Source: an uncultured Muribaculaceae bacterium
Lineage (GTDB): Bacteria > Bacteroidota > Bacteroidia > Bacteroidales > Muribaculaceae
DNA: 64,000 nucleotides
Assembly (NCBI GenBank): GCA_910579035.1
Contig: CAJTSR010000004.1
Location: 60,775 to 124,774 of the forward strand
Reading direction: 5' to 3'
Positions 36,816 to 46,432 of the stretch are shown one piece after another. Positions within the stretch are counted from its first letter, which is position 1. Each line of letters starts with the position of its first letter. The notes below the pieces were generated by a model, which saw only the letters and a program-made list of their open reading frames with translations, ran no database searches and was not told where the DNA came from. The translations under genes were made by a program, and so were the position numbers.

Positions 36816-38423
36816 ATGACCTTAAAACCAAGCAACACAGCCATCGCAGCCTTGCTCGCATTATTGCCGGCATCGGCCATAGCCCAGCGCGAACCCGCCG
36901 AAAGCGGTCAGTTCCAACCCACATGGGAATCTCTCGCGGCATATGAAACGCCCGAATGGTTCCGCGACGCCAAATTCGGCATTTGGGCCCACTGGGGCCC
37001 GCAGTGCCAGCCCGAGGCCGGCGACTGGTACGCCCGCGCCATGTACGAAGAAGGCGGCTATGCCTACAAGCGCCATATCGAACTGTACGGCCACCCGTCG
37101 CAATTCGGATTTATGGACGTAATCAACGAATGGAAAGCCGAGAACTGGGATCCCGAAAAACTCGTTGCGCTCTACAAGCGCGTCGGCGCCCAGTACTTTT
37201 TCGCCATGGGCAACCACCACGACAATATGGACCTATGGGACAGCAAGTACCAGCGCTGGAACTCGGTAAATATGGGCCCGAAACGCGACATACTCGCCGA
37301 ATGGGAGAAGGCTGCCCGCAAATACGACCTGCCCTTCGGCGTGAGCATACACTCCTCGCACGCGTGGACGTGGTATGAAACAGCGCAGGGAGCCGACAAG
37401 ACCGGCCCGTATGCCGGAATATCGTACGACGCACGCGTTCTGACAAAAGAAGACGGCAAAGGCAAATGGTGGGAAGGCTACGACCCGCAGGAACTGTACG
37501 TGCAGAACCACTCGCTCAGCGGCCACGCATGGAACGTCTGGGACTGGCCCGAAGGCACCTCCGTACCCACGCAGGAGTACTACGACAACTTCTTCAACCG
37601 CACCGTCGACATGATAAACCACTACAACCCCGACTTGGTATATTTCGACGACAGCGTGCTCCCCTTCTGGCCTATCGACAACACGGGACTCGACGTAGTG
37701 GCTCATTTCTACAACCGCAACATGAAGCGCAACGGCGGTAAACTCGACGCCGTGGTATTCGGCAAAAAGCTTCAGGACAAGCACAAGGAAGCATTGGTAT
37801 GGGACGTGGAGAAAGGCGTGCCCTCCGACTGCCAGGAGAAACCGTGGCAGACCTGCACATGCCTCGGAACATGGCACTACAACCGCTCCACATATGTGGA
37901 CAACTGGTACAAGTCGGCCAAAACCGTGGTCCATATGCTTATCGACATCGTGAGCAAGAACGGCAACATGCTGCTTAGCGTGCCTGTGAAAGGCGACGGC
38001 ACCATCGACGACAAGGAGGAGAAAATCCTCGAAGACATAGCCGCTTGGATGGACGTGAACAAGGAAAGCATCTTCGGCACACGTCCGTGGCGTGTATACG
38101 GCGAAGGCCCCTCTACAGAGAATGCCATCCCCCTCGACGGCGCCGGCTTCAATGAAAACCGCAACGAACCGTACACCCCTGCCGACATACGCTTCGTAGA
38201 AAAAGGCAACACGGTATACGCCCACGTATTTGAATGGCCCTCCGACGGTCGTCTTCTTATCAAATCGCTTGCCAAGGGCAACGCCCACCGCTCGAAAGTA
38301 AAGAAAGTGGAACTTCTCGGTGCCGGCAAGGTGAATTTCAAACAGACTGCCGAAGGCCTCAGCGTACAGCTTCCCAAAGGCAAGAAACCGAACGAAATAT
38401 CCCTCGTTCTGAAGATTTCCTGA
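36816..38423 (+). CDS. Glycoside hydrolase family 29 alpha-L-fucosidase
   Basis: 535 residues with a signal peptide (AIAQ site near 23). The GH29 start (WFRDAKFGIWAHWGPQ) and later FFAMGNHHDNMDLWDS are diagnostic. The nucleophile is Asp278 in PDLVYFDDS. A C-terminal beta-sandwich follows from about residue 430. It releases terminal alpha-linked fucose, the cap of fucosylated xyloglucan (among other glycans). It lies between GH2 and the acetylesterase gene with gaps of 19 and 1 bases. Confidence 0.92.
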   Translation: MTLKPSNTAIAALLALLPASAIAQREPAESGQFQPTWESLAAYETPEWFRDAKFGIWAHWGPQCQPEAGDWYARAMYEEGGYAYKRHIELYGHPSQFGFMDVINEWKAENWDPEKLVALYKRVGAQYFFAMGNHHDNMDLWDSKYQRWNSVNMGPKRDILAEWEKAARKYDLPFGVSIHSSHAWTWYETAQGADKTGPYAGISYDARVLTKEDGKGKWWEGYDPQELYVQNHSLSGHAWNVWDWPEGTSVPTQEYYDNFFNRTVDMINHYNPDLVYFDDSVLPFWPIDNTGLDVVAHFYNRNMKRNGGKLDAVVFGKKLQDKHKEALVWDVEKGVPSDCQEKPWQTCTCLGTWHYNRSTYVDNWYKSAKTVVHMLIDIVSKNGNMLLSVPVKGDGTIDDKEEKILEDIAAWMDVNKESIFGTRPWRVYGEGPSTENAIPLDGAGFNENRNEPYTPADIRFVEKGNTVYAHVFEWPSDGRLLIKSLAKGNAHRSKVKKVELLGAGKVNFKQTAEGLSVQLPKGKKPNEISLVLKIS

Positions 38424-38424
38424 T

Positions 38425-39885
38425 ATGAAGAAGCTAATATCCTTCATCGCCGCCACGGCCGCGATATCCGCCCATGCAGCCATAGAGCTGCCCGACATAA
38501 TGAGCGACAACATGGTGCTGCAACAGCAGTCCGACGCCAAACTGTGGGGCTGGAGCAATCCCGGAGCCAAGATTACCGTTACGACAGGCTGGAACGGCAA
38601 GGCATACACTGCCAAAGCAGACAAGAAAGGCCGCTGGGAGGTAGCTGTTGCCACTCCCGAGGCAAGTTACACCCCGTACACCGTGACAATGGCGGGCGAC
38701 GGCTCGAACATCGAGCTTAAAAACGTGCTTGTGGGCGAAGTATGGTTCTGCTCGGGACAGTCCAACATGGAGATGCCTCTGAAAGGCTTCTGGTGCCAGC
38801 CTACCGAAAACGGCGGACGCGCCATAGCATATTCCGGCAAATATCCCGGCATACGCATGGCAAACATCAACCGCTGCGGCAACTACGAACTTCAGGACCG
38901 CGTGGCAGGCAAGTGGCTCGAAAGCAAGCCTGCCAACGCCGCCGAATTCTCGGCCGTGGCATTCTTCTTTGCCCGTTCACTCACAGAGATACTCGACGTT
39001 CCCGTCGGTATCATAAACTGCTCTCTCGGCGGCAGCAAGGTCGAGGGGTGGATGCCCAAGTGGAAGCTCGACGAATACCCCGACCGCGACGTGGAAAAAG
39101 AAAAGGCCACCCCAGACTCGGTACTGCCGCTATGGGAGCGAATCAACGTGATGTACAACGCCATGCTACACCCGCTTGCCGGTTACACCGTCAAAGGCTT
39201 CCTCTGGAACCAGGGCGAGGCCAACGTGGGACAGCACACCGTGTACCCCGAGCGCCTGCGCGACATGGTGCAGATATGGCGCGACGAATGGAAGCAGGGC
39301 GAGTTGCCGTTCTACTACGTGGAAATACCGGCATGGAACTACGGCGACCCCGACGGAGCCACCGCCGCGCTCTTCCGCGAATGCCAGCACAAGGCCGCCG
39401 ACATAATCCCCAACAGCGGTTGCGTAAGCACCACCGACCTCATATATCCGCACGAGATAAACGACATTCACGGCACCAAAAAAGAAGAAATCGGCGAACG
39501 CCTGTCGTTTATGGCAGCCGCCCGCACATACGGAATCGAAGGCATCGACACCCGCTATCCGCGCTTCAAATCGATGCACTCCGAAGGCAGCCGGGCAGTG
39601 ATAATGCTCGACAACGTTGACAACGGCCTTACCCCAAACGGAGAGCTTGAAGGCTTTGAAGTAGCGGGCGACGACCGCGTGTTCTATCCCGCCAAGGCGA
39701 AGGAACTATGGTATAACCGCGCTATCGAGGTAAGCAGCGACAAGGTGAAGGATATAAAAGCTGTGCGCTACTGTTTCCGCAACTTCTCCATAGGCCGCAT
39801 TCACAACCACTTAGGACTCCCCCTACTCCCTTTCCGCACAGACGATTGGGAGGAATCTTCCATTGCCACCATCGAACACAGATAA
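38425..39885 (+). CDS. Sialate O-acetylesterase-family (CE20-like) deacetylase
   Basis: 486 residues with a signal peptide (AHAA). An Ig-like N-domain (about 25-105) precedes the SGNH-type esterase domain: nucleophile Ser in CSGQSNMEMPL, oxyanion Asn in WNQGEANVG and the catalytic Asp/His in NDIHGTKKEEIGERL. Family members remove O-acetyl groups from sialic acid or from plant glycans. Next to GH2 and GH29, acetylated galactose on xyloglucan is the likely target (inference). Last gene of its transcript; the SusC operon promoter follows. Confidence 0.87.
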   Translation: MKKLISFIAATAAISAHAAIELPDIMSDNMVLQQQSDAKLWGWSNPGAKITVTTGWNGKAYTAKADKKGRWEVAVATPEASYTPYTVTMAGDGSNIELKNVLVGEVWFCSGQSNMEMPLKGFWCQPTENGGRAIAYSGKYPGIRMANINRCGNYELQDRVAGKWLESKPANAAEFSAVAFFFARSLTEILDVPVGIINCSLGGSKVEGWMPKWKLDEYPDRDVEKEKATPDSVLPLWERINVMYNAMLHPLAGYTVKGFLWNQGEANVGQHTVYPERLRDMVQIWRDEWKQGELPFYYVEIPAWNYGDPDGATAALFRECQHKAADIIPNSGCVSTTDLIYPHEINDIHGTKKEEIGERLSFMAAARTYGIEGIDTRYPRFKSMHSEGSRAVIMLDNVDNGLTPNGELEGFEVAGDDRVFYPAKAKELWYNRAIEVSSDKVKDIKAVRYCFRNFSIGRIHNHLGLPLLPFRTDDWEESSIATIEHR

Positions 39886-39982
39886 CATAACCATACCAAT
39901 TTTATAACATTCGCACTCAGGCAACATAAAAAGTTAAGAATAACTAAAAACATCTTATATGCCTTAAAAGGCAAATTGTAGC

Positions 39983-39991
39983 TAATTTTGC
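39983..39991 (+). promoter_or_regulatory. -7 box of the SusC operon
   Basis: TAATTTTGC, 54 bases before the SusC ATG, in an AT-rich 160-base gap with no other gene. Confidence 0.65.
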
Positions 39992-40045
39992 CGCAAAACA
40001 CTAACAAACCATAACCTTAAAACCTAACCTCAAATCTTATGCGCA

Positions 40046-43000
40046 ATGAGTAAAAGATTTAGCAAACCAATTCTAACCCGCCTGGGCCATGCAGCTCTGA
40101 TCATATGTATCACGCTGCTGTCCGCTCTGACAATGAGCGCGGCCACGGCTCCCACCATCACCGTACACGGCACGGTAACGTCCGAAGCCGACGGGGAGCC
40201 ACTGATACAGGCAACAGTTAAAATAAAGGGGACAAAAACGGTAACGTTTACCGACATCGACGGCAAATATACCATAAAGGCACCCAAAGGTTCCACCCTC
40301 GTTTTCTCCTATATCGGCTTCAAGACTACCGAAGCGACAGCCGACAAAGCCACCGTGGACGTGGTAATGGCGGAGGACTTCACCGCCCTTGACGAAATGG
40401 TGGTTGTGGGCTACGGTACGATGAAACGCAGCGACCTTACCGGCTCCGTAGTATCGGTATCGGACACCGATATGAAGAAAACCATCGTCACCTCGGTCGA
40501 CCAGGCCCTTCAGGGACGCGCGGCCGGCGTGCAGGTGACACAGAACTCCGGCGCCCCCGGCGGCGGTATCTCGGTTGCCATCCGCGGTACCAACTCGCTC
40601 AACGGCAACGAGCCTCTTTACGTAATCGACGGTGTTGCCGTCAACGGCCAGACCAACGGTAACAGCTCGGCGCTGTCCACCATCAACCCGTCGGACATCG
40701 TGTCGCTCGAAGTGCTCAAGGACGCATCGGCCACCGCCATCTATGGTTCGCGCGCGTCGAACGGTGTGATTCTCGTTACCACCCGCCACGGCAAGGCCGG
40801 CAAGACCCACGTAAGCTACGAAGGTTACTTCGCTCTTCAGTCGATACCCAAGCACCTCAAGACAATGAACCTCCGCGACTACGCAGAGATGTACAACGAG
40901 CGTGTCGACGTTCTCGGCTGGGGCGAGCGCGAAGAATTTGCCGATCCCTCGATTCTGGGCGACGGTACCGACTGGCAGAAAGAAATCTTCCGTGAGGCAG
41001 CCATGCACAGCCATCAGGTATCTGTAAGCGGCGGTACTGACGCCACCCAGTTCCTTATCAGCGGCAGCTACACCAATCAGGAAGGTATCGCGGTAGGCTC
41101 CAATTTCGAGCGCTTCACCACCCGCATCAATGTCGACACCAAGGTGACCAAGTGGCTCAACATCGGCGCACAGTCGTCTTTGTCGCAGACCACCCGCAAC
41201 AACACCATCGACAACAACAACGTGATTCTCACCGCTCTGCGCCAGCTTCCCGAAATGCCCGCCAAGAACCCCGACGGCTCCTGGGGCTATCAGGAAAACA
41301 ACCAGCTCGGCATATACTACACCAACCCGCTGGCCGACGCCCTTACCCGCGAGAACAAGGACAAAGGCCTTCAGGCTCTTATCAATGCCTATGCGAGTGT
41401 GAACATTCTTCCGGGACTCACAGCCCGCGTTGAATTCGGCGGAACATACGACCGCAACAACAACTACTACTTCCAGCCGGCCATGACCCTCGGCGAGTTC
41501 AAGCAGACAAGCCAGAGCACACGCAGTTCGTCGAACAGCCACTACCTCAGCTTCAAGCAGTACCTCAACTACATCAAGGACTTCGGCAAGCACAGCCTCA
41601 ACGTGATGGCCGGTCACGAATCGCAGGAATCCAAGTGGGAAAACCTCTCGGCAGGCCGCACAGGCTATCTCTTCAACAACGTGCACGCCATTCAGGTAGG
41701 CGACCTCAAGACCGCCACCAATGGCAGCGGCGGCAGCTCCTTCGCCATCGAATCGTGGTACGGACGTCTTAACTACAATTTCGACAACCGCTATATGATT
41801 ACCGCCACCCTCCGTGCCGACGGCACATCGACCTTCGGTCCTGAGAACCGCTGGGGCTGGTTCCCCTCGGCAGCTCTCGCGTGGCGACTGAAAAACGAAT
41901 CGTTCCTCAAAGACCTGAGCTGGCTCTCCAACGCCAAACTGCGCCTCGGCTGGGGTCTTGTCGGCAACCAGAACGCCGGCAACTACGCATACGGCTCTGT
42001 GATGTCGTCGGTAGCCACCGCATGGGGCACAGGCTTCTATCCCGGCAACTTCTCCAACAACAAGCTCAAATGGGAATCGACCCACTCCTGGAACGCCGGC
42101 CTCGACCTTGCCTTCCTCAACAACCGAATCGAATTCGTATTCGACGCTTATCTCAAGAACACCGACAACCTGCTTATGCAGGCCGCCCTCCCGGCATACA
42201 TCAGCGGAGTTATCAGCTCGCCGTGGGTAAACACCGGCAAGATGCGCAACAAAGGTTTTGAATTTACTCTCAACACCGTCAACATCACCAACCGCGATTT
42301 CCAGTGGACTTCCGGCCTCACTTTCTCTCTCAACCGCAACGAGGTGCTGAAGCTCTACACCGAAAGCACCGGTATCCAGGGCAAAATCGGCAACGAGGTG
42401 TTCACATATACCACTGTCGGCAACCCCGTGGGACAGTTCTACGGCTACAACGTTATCGGTATGTTTGAAAAAGAAAGCGATTTCTACCAGAAGGACCGCA
42501 ACGGCGACCTTATCCTCGATGCCAACGGCAAGCCCCGCTTCGTGGCGATACCCGAAAACAAGGAGATAGCCGAAGGCACCGGCGTATGGTACGGCGACTA
42601 CATCTATGAAGATGTCAACGGCGACGGCGTTATCGACGAAAAAGACCGCAAATTCATCGGCAACCCCCACCCCGACTTCACCATCGGCTTCAACAACAGC
42701 ATAACCTACAAGGGTTTTGACTTCAACCTCTTCCTTACCGCATCGGTAGGCAACGACGGCTACAACTACCTGCTCCAGAAGCAGAGCGACCCCGCAGACC
42801 GCTGGACTACCCTCGCCTCCGTACGTGACTACGCCAAACTCGAACTCATCGACCCCGAAGGCGACCGCACCCTCGACAACATGCAGGTGGCAAACCCCGG
42901 CGCATCGACATACCGCATCGACCAGTCTGCATCGAACCAGAACTCCCGTACGAGCAACATATACGTTGAAGACGCATCGTACCTCCGCATCAAGAACCTC

Positions 43001-43219
43001 TCTGTAGGCTACACACTGCCCCGCGCTTTCACCGGCCGCTTCGGTGTTGAAAACCTGCGCGTATACTGCAACATTCAGAACCTCTACACCTTCACCAAGT
43101 ACAAAGGCTATGACCCCGAAATCGGCGCATACAACCAGAACGTGCTTCTGCAGGGTGTCGACTATGCCCGCTATCCGTCGCAGCGCATGTTCACCTTCGG
43201 TCTGAACATCAGCCTATAA
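40046..43219 (+). CDS. susC: SusC/RagA-type TonB-dependent outer-membrane transporter
   Basis: 1057 residues. Signal peptide (about 1-33), carboxypeptidase-D-like regulatory domain (about 35-115, VHGTVTSEADGEPLIQATV), a hydrophobic DEMVVVGYG TonB-box region, plug domain (ALQGRAAGVQVTQNSG, then YGSRASNGVILVTTRHGKAG) and a 22-strand barrel ending in the aromatic FTFGLNISL. It imports oligosaccharides through the outer membrane using TonB energy. There is no extra N-terminal anti-sigma-interacting domain, so it is not of the sigma/anti-sigma regulated type. susD follows after 28 bases. Confidence 0.97.
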   Translation: MSKRFSKPILTRLGHAALIICITLLSALTMSAATAPTITVHGTVTSEADGEPLIQATVKIKGTKTVTFTDIDGKYTIKAPKGSTLVFSYIGFKTTEATADKATVDVVMAEDFTALDEMVVVGYGTMKRSDLTGSVVSVSDTDMKKTIVTSVDQALQGRAAGVQVTQNSGAPGGGISVAIRGTNSLNGNEPLYVIDGVAVNGQTNGNSSALSTINPSDIVSLEVLKDASATAIYGSRASNGVILVTTRHGKAGKTHVSYEGYFALQSIPKHLKTMNLRDYAEMYNERVDVLGWGEREEFADPSILGDGTDWQKEIFREAAMHSHQVSVSGGTDATQFLISGSYTNQEGIAVGSNFERFTTRINVDTKVTKWLNIGAQSSLSQTTRNNTIDNNNVILTALRQLPEMPAKNPDGSWGYQENNQLGIYYTNPLADALTRENKDKGLQALINAYASVNILPGLTARVEFGGTYDRNNNYYFQPAMTLGEFKQTSQSTRSSSNSHYLSFKQYLNYIKDFGKHSLNVMAGHESQESKWENLSAGRTGYLFNNVHAIQVGDLKTATNGSGGSSFAIESWYGRLNYNFDNRYMITATLRADGTSTFGPENRWGWFPSAALAWRLKNESFLKDLSWLSNAKLRLGWGLVGNQNAGNYAYGSVMSSVATAWGTGFYPGNFSNNKLKWESTHSWNAGLDLAFLNNRIEFVFDAYLKNTDNLLMQAALPAYISGVISSPWVNTGKMRNKGFEFTLNTVNITNRDFQWTSGLTFSLNRNEVLKLYTESTGIQGKIGNEVFTYTTVGNPVGQFYGYNVIGMFEKESDFYQKDRNGDLILDANGKPRFVAIPENKEIAEGTGVWYGDYIYEDVNGDGVIDEKDRKFIGNPHPDFTIGFNNSITYKGFDFNLFLTASVGNDGYNYLLQKQSDPADRWTTLASVRDYAKLELIDPEGDRTLDNMQVANPGASTYRIDQSASNQNSRTSNIYVEDASYLRIKNLSVGYTLPRAFTGRFGVENLRVYCNIQNLYTFTKYKGYDPEIGAYNQNVLLQGVDYARYPSQRMFTFGLNISL

Positions 43220-43247
43220 TCTAACCAATAACCATTGAATCACAAAC

Positions 43248-44912
43248 ATGAAATTAAACAAACTCACCATACCGCTGGCAGGCTTGCTACTGTTCAGCAC
43301 CTCGTGCGGAAGCGACTTCCTCAACCAGGTACCCGACAACGAGTACGTTGAGGACAACTTCTACGCCTCGGACGAAGCCGTGGCTTCCTCCACCGCCCCG
43401 CTCTACAACCGCGCATGGTTCGATTACAACCAGCGCTCCATCGTTCCGATGGGCAGCCTTCGCGCCAACGACGTATACTCGCCGTACAACAATCCTCAGT
43501 TCACCCTCTTCACTGTCGACGCTCTTAACGAGCTTGTAGCCCAGGCATGGCAGGGACTGTTCTCCGTGGTGACCATGGCAAACGCCACCATAACCAATGT
43601 AAACACCAAATGCTCACCCGAAGTAAGCGAAAGCGCCAAGGAACGCGCCATTGCCGAAGCACGCCTTATGCGAGCCTGCGCGTACTACTACGCAGTGCAC
43701 ATCTGGGGCCCGGTGATTCTCTTTGAGAACAACCAGGACGTGGTTGACAACCCTGTACGCCCCCGCAACTATGAGGAGGACGTGTTTGAGTTCATAATCC
43801 GCGACCTCAAATTCGCTGCCGAGCATCTGCCTGACAGCCCTGCCGCCACCGGCCGTGCTACCAGTTGGAGTGCCAAGGCTATGCTTGCCAAGACCTATCT
43901 GAGCCGTTCAGGCTGGGGTAAGGCCGACCGCGACCAAGCCGACCTCGACCTCTGCAAGGAAGTGTGCCTCGACGTTATAAAGAACAGCGGCTCCACCCTG
44001 ATGGAGAATTACCACGACCTCTTCAAGTACCGCCACAACAACAATATCGAAAGCCTGCTCCAGATGCAGTGGTACTGCTCGCCCACTTCTACATGGCTTG
44101 TATGCAACACCCTCAACTCCGACCTCTGCGGCGACTCCAAGATGATGGGCGGAATGAGCAGCTGGAGTGCCTACAATCCCGGAGCGGACATGCTGATGCA
44201 GTATCGCTACAAAGGCGAAAACGGCAAGGACAAGTGGGAAGTGGTTCGCCGCGACGCCACATTCGTAACTCCCGGCGTCCACTACGACTATATCTGCATA
44301 GCCGAAGGAGGATACACATACGAAGGAACCACCTCCATTATCAAGAAAGGCGTTCCCGGCGGCCCCGACGACGACAACGACGGATATGTAGCAGCGATGA
44401 ACTCTCCGCTCAACACATACATAGTACGTCTTGCCGACATATACCTGACGTATACCGAAGCCTGCCTTGGCAACAAGGAATCCATATCGGGCGACGAAAT
44501 ACGCTACTTCAACGAAGTACGCCGCCGCGCACAAATCGACGAGGTAAGCACCGTTACTCTCGACGACCTTATTCGCGAACGCCGAGTGGAATTTTCGATG
44601 GAATACCAGAACTGGTACTATCTTATCGACCTCTACAAATGGCAGCCCGAACGAATGCTCACCTACTTCAACAGCCAGTATCGCGGCTACACTTGGGACA
44701 AGCTCGAAATGGGCGATGACGAAAGCATGACTTTCGTATCAAACGGAGATGACTGGCAAACTTACGTAGAGACAGAATTCGGTCCCCTGATCGAGCCTCA
44801 AGTAAAGGCCAACATCACCGCCAACAATATCTTCCTGCCCTACCCGGAAACCGACGTAATCCAGAATCCTCTCCTGAAGGCAGAACCGGAACACTATAAC
44901 TTTAACGACTAA
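43248..44912 (+). CDS. susD: SusD/RagB-type surface glycan-binding lipoprotein
   Basis: 554 residues. Lipoprotein signal peptide with lipobox Cys20 (FSTSCGSDFL). The tetratricopeptide-like helical SusD fold is indicated by FLNQVPDN, ERAIAEARLMRACAYYYAVHIWG near 130 and the C-terminal RLADIYLTYTEACLGN with LIRERRVEFSMEYQNWYYLIDL. It forms a lid on SusC and captures oligosaccharides on the cell surface. Second gene of the operon. Confidence 0.96.
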   Translation: MKLNKLTIPLAGLLLFSTSCGSDFLNQVPDNEYVEDNFYASDEAVASSTAPLYNRAWFDYNQRSIVPMGSLRANDVYSPYNNPQFTLFTVDALNELVAQAWQGLFSVVTMANATITNVNTKCSPEVSESAKERAIAEARLMRACAYYYAVHIWGPVILFENNQDVVDNPVRPRNYEEDVFEFIIRDLKFAAEHLPDSPAATGRATSWSAKAMLAKTYLSRSGWGKADRDQADLDLCKEVCLDVIKNSGSTLMENYHDLFKYRHNNNIESLLQMQWYCSPTSTWLVCNTLNSDLCGDSKMMGGMSSWSAYNPGADMLMQYRYKGENGKDKWEVVRRDATFVTPGVHYDYICIAEGGYTYEGTTSIIKKGVPGGPDDDNDGYVAAMNSPLNTYIVRLADIYLTYTEACLGNKESISGDEIRYFNEVRRRAQIDEVSTVTLDDLIRERRVEFSMEYQNWYYLIDLYKWQPERMLTYFNSQYRGYTWDKLEMGDDESMTFVSNGDDWQTYVETEFGPLIEPQVKANITANNIFLPYPETDVIQNPLLKAEPEHYNFND

Positions 44913-44923
44913 TCCACCGCAAA

Positions 44924-46423
44924 GTGATGAACAGAATATATATAATGCTTGCAGCGCTGCTGGCAAACATAGCGCTGATATCGCTGGCATCATGTTCCGA
45001 CGATGAAAACTCGGGCGGCCAGCCGGTAATCGAATGCGTGCGACTGACCGATCCTGAAAAGGCAGACTCCACCTTTACCGATGCCACCGTGGGACAGATG
45101 ATACTCATTCAGGGCCAGAACCTCAACAATGCCCTCAATGTTTACATCAACAATCAGGACTGCTACTTCAACAGCAACTACAACACTTCGACCCACCTTA
45201 TCGTAACCATTCCCGCCGACCTCGTTGTTCGCGGCATGGACGAGAATGTGCCCCTCGAAATACGAATCGAAACCACCCACGGCACTGCCTCTTATCCCTT
45301 CCATGTGATAGCAGGCTATCCTTCGCTCGAACTGTACAAGGCCGACCTCGAGCTTAACGCCGACGGCATTCCCGAAATGCGTCCCGGCCAGGAGGTAACC
45401 CTTGTTGGCAAGCTCCTCCACGAAATCGAGCATATCTATGTTGCCGACCTCGACACTGTGCCTTTGGCAGAAGTCACCGAGTGGAGCCTGAATGACGACT
45501 GCACCACTCTCACCATAAAGATGCCTCAGTCGGAAATTCCTGCATACGGTGTCTACGTGCTTGAATGCTATGCCGGCAACGCATACTGCGGCTTCTCCAA
45601 ATCGCCGATGGAACCCGAGGTATACGACGTGTCGACCGACATGCCTATACCCGGCCAGAAAGTGGTAATCTATGGCAAATACCTCACCAACCTGACCGCT
45701 GTCAACCTCTGCGGCGAAATCGACATCGACATCAACACTGTCGAAACCACCGACGCAATGGACAAGCTCACATTCACTATGCCCGAGCAGCTGCCCACAG
45801 CAGAATCAAACGGCATACTCACCGTGACAACCCTCGGCGGACGCGCCACCCTGCCCTTCTACCGCTACGACTGGATATACGAGGACTTCGACGGCAACGG
45901 CACCACTATCGACTGGGGCTGGGGTACCAACAACTTTGGCGGTAATCCGGCATGGGGCTGGCCCGCGCTTCCCTCAAGCTGCCCCATAACCATGAAATCC
46001 GGCAACTTCGCATACTTCGAGGCCTATACCTCGTGGTGGGACCACAACTTCCTCTGGAACGCCAAGGCCACACCCGAAGGCATCGACCCGAAAACACCCC
46101 TGAGCAAGATTGAGCTTCGCTACGAAGTGTACCTGCACGAACTGCCCACCATAGCCACGACTATGACATCGACCATCACAGTCTTCAAGCAGGAAAAGGC
46201 AGGCATCCCCATCGTTGACCGTGCCACAGGCGAAACTATGCCCGGCCAGTGGATGAGCGTTGCTGTTCCCCTGACAGAATTTGCACCCTCTGCCGCCACA
46301 TACGCAGACATCTGCGCCCTCAATGTGGGCGATGGTGACTTCAAGATTTACCTCGGCTATGACAACGCTGGCGACTTAGTAATCATAGCATACGATAACT
46401 TCCGTCTTTACGTAAAAGAGTAA
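44924..46423 (+). CDS. Surface glycan-binding lipoprotein with IPT/TIG-like domains (SGBP-B type)
   Basis: 499 residues, lipobox Cys24 (LASCSDDEN). Three Ig-like IPT/TIG-type modules at about 35-330 (GQMILIQGQNLNNALNVYIN; GQEVTLVGKLL; GQKVVIYGKYLTNLTAVNL) act as spacers. A C-terminal aromatic-rich domain (about 320-499, with WGWGTNNFGGNPAWGWPALP and YTSWWDHNFLW) is the likely glycan-binding part. This matches the SGBP-B plan seen in the Bacteroides ovatus xyloglucan locus. It lies between susD and the GH5 gene. Confidence 0.87.
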   Translation: MMNRIYIMLAALLANIALISLASCSDDENSGGQPVIECVRLTDPEKADSTFTDATVGQMILIQGQNLNNALNVYINNQDCYFNSNYNTSTHLIVTIPADLVVRGMDENVPLEIRIETTHGTASYPFHVIAGYPSLELYKADLELNADGIPEMRPGQEVTLVGKLLHEIEHIYVADLDTVPLAEVTEWSLNDDCTTLTIKMPQSEIPAYGVYVLECYAGNAYCGFSKSPMEPEVYDVSTDMPIPGQKVVIYGKYLTNLTAVNLCGEIDIDINTVETTDAMDKLTFTMPEQLPTAESNGILTVTTLGGRATLPFYRYDWIYEDFDGNGTTIDWGWGTNNFGGNPAWGWPALPSSCPITMKSGNFAYFEAYTSWWDHNFLWNAKATPEGIDPKTPLSKIELRYEVYLHELPTIATTMTSTITVFKQEKAGIPIVDRATGETMPGQWMSVAVPLTEFAPSAATYADICALNVGDGDFKIYLGYDNAGDLVIIAYDNFRLYVKE

Positions 46424-46432
46424 TAAACCTGT

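Noticed and set aside
37233..38654. 473-codon minus-strand frame opposite the GH29 gene
   Set aside because: Overlaps a certain fucosidase and the esterase start; no domain.
40073..42670. Open frame of 865 codons on the minus strand, opposite SusC
   Set aside because: It mirrors the codons of a clear SusC gene, has Ala/Val/Gly/His-rich shadow composition and no recognisable domain; GC-rich third positions create such frames.
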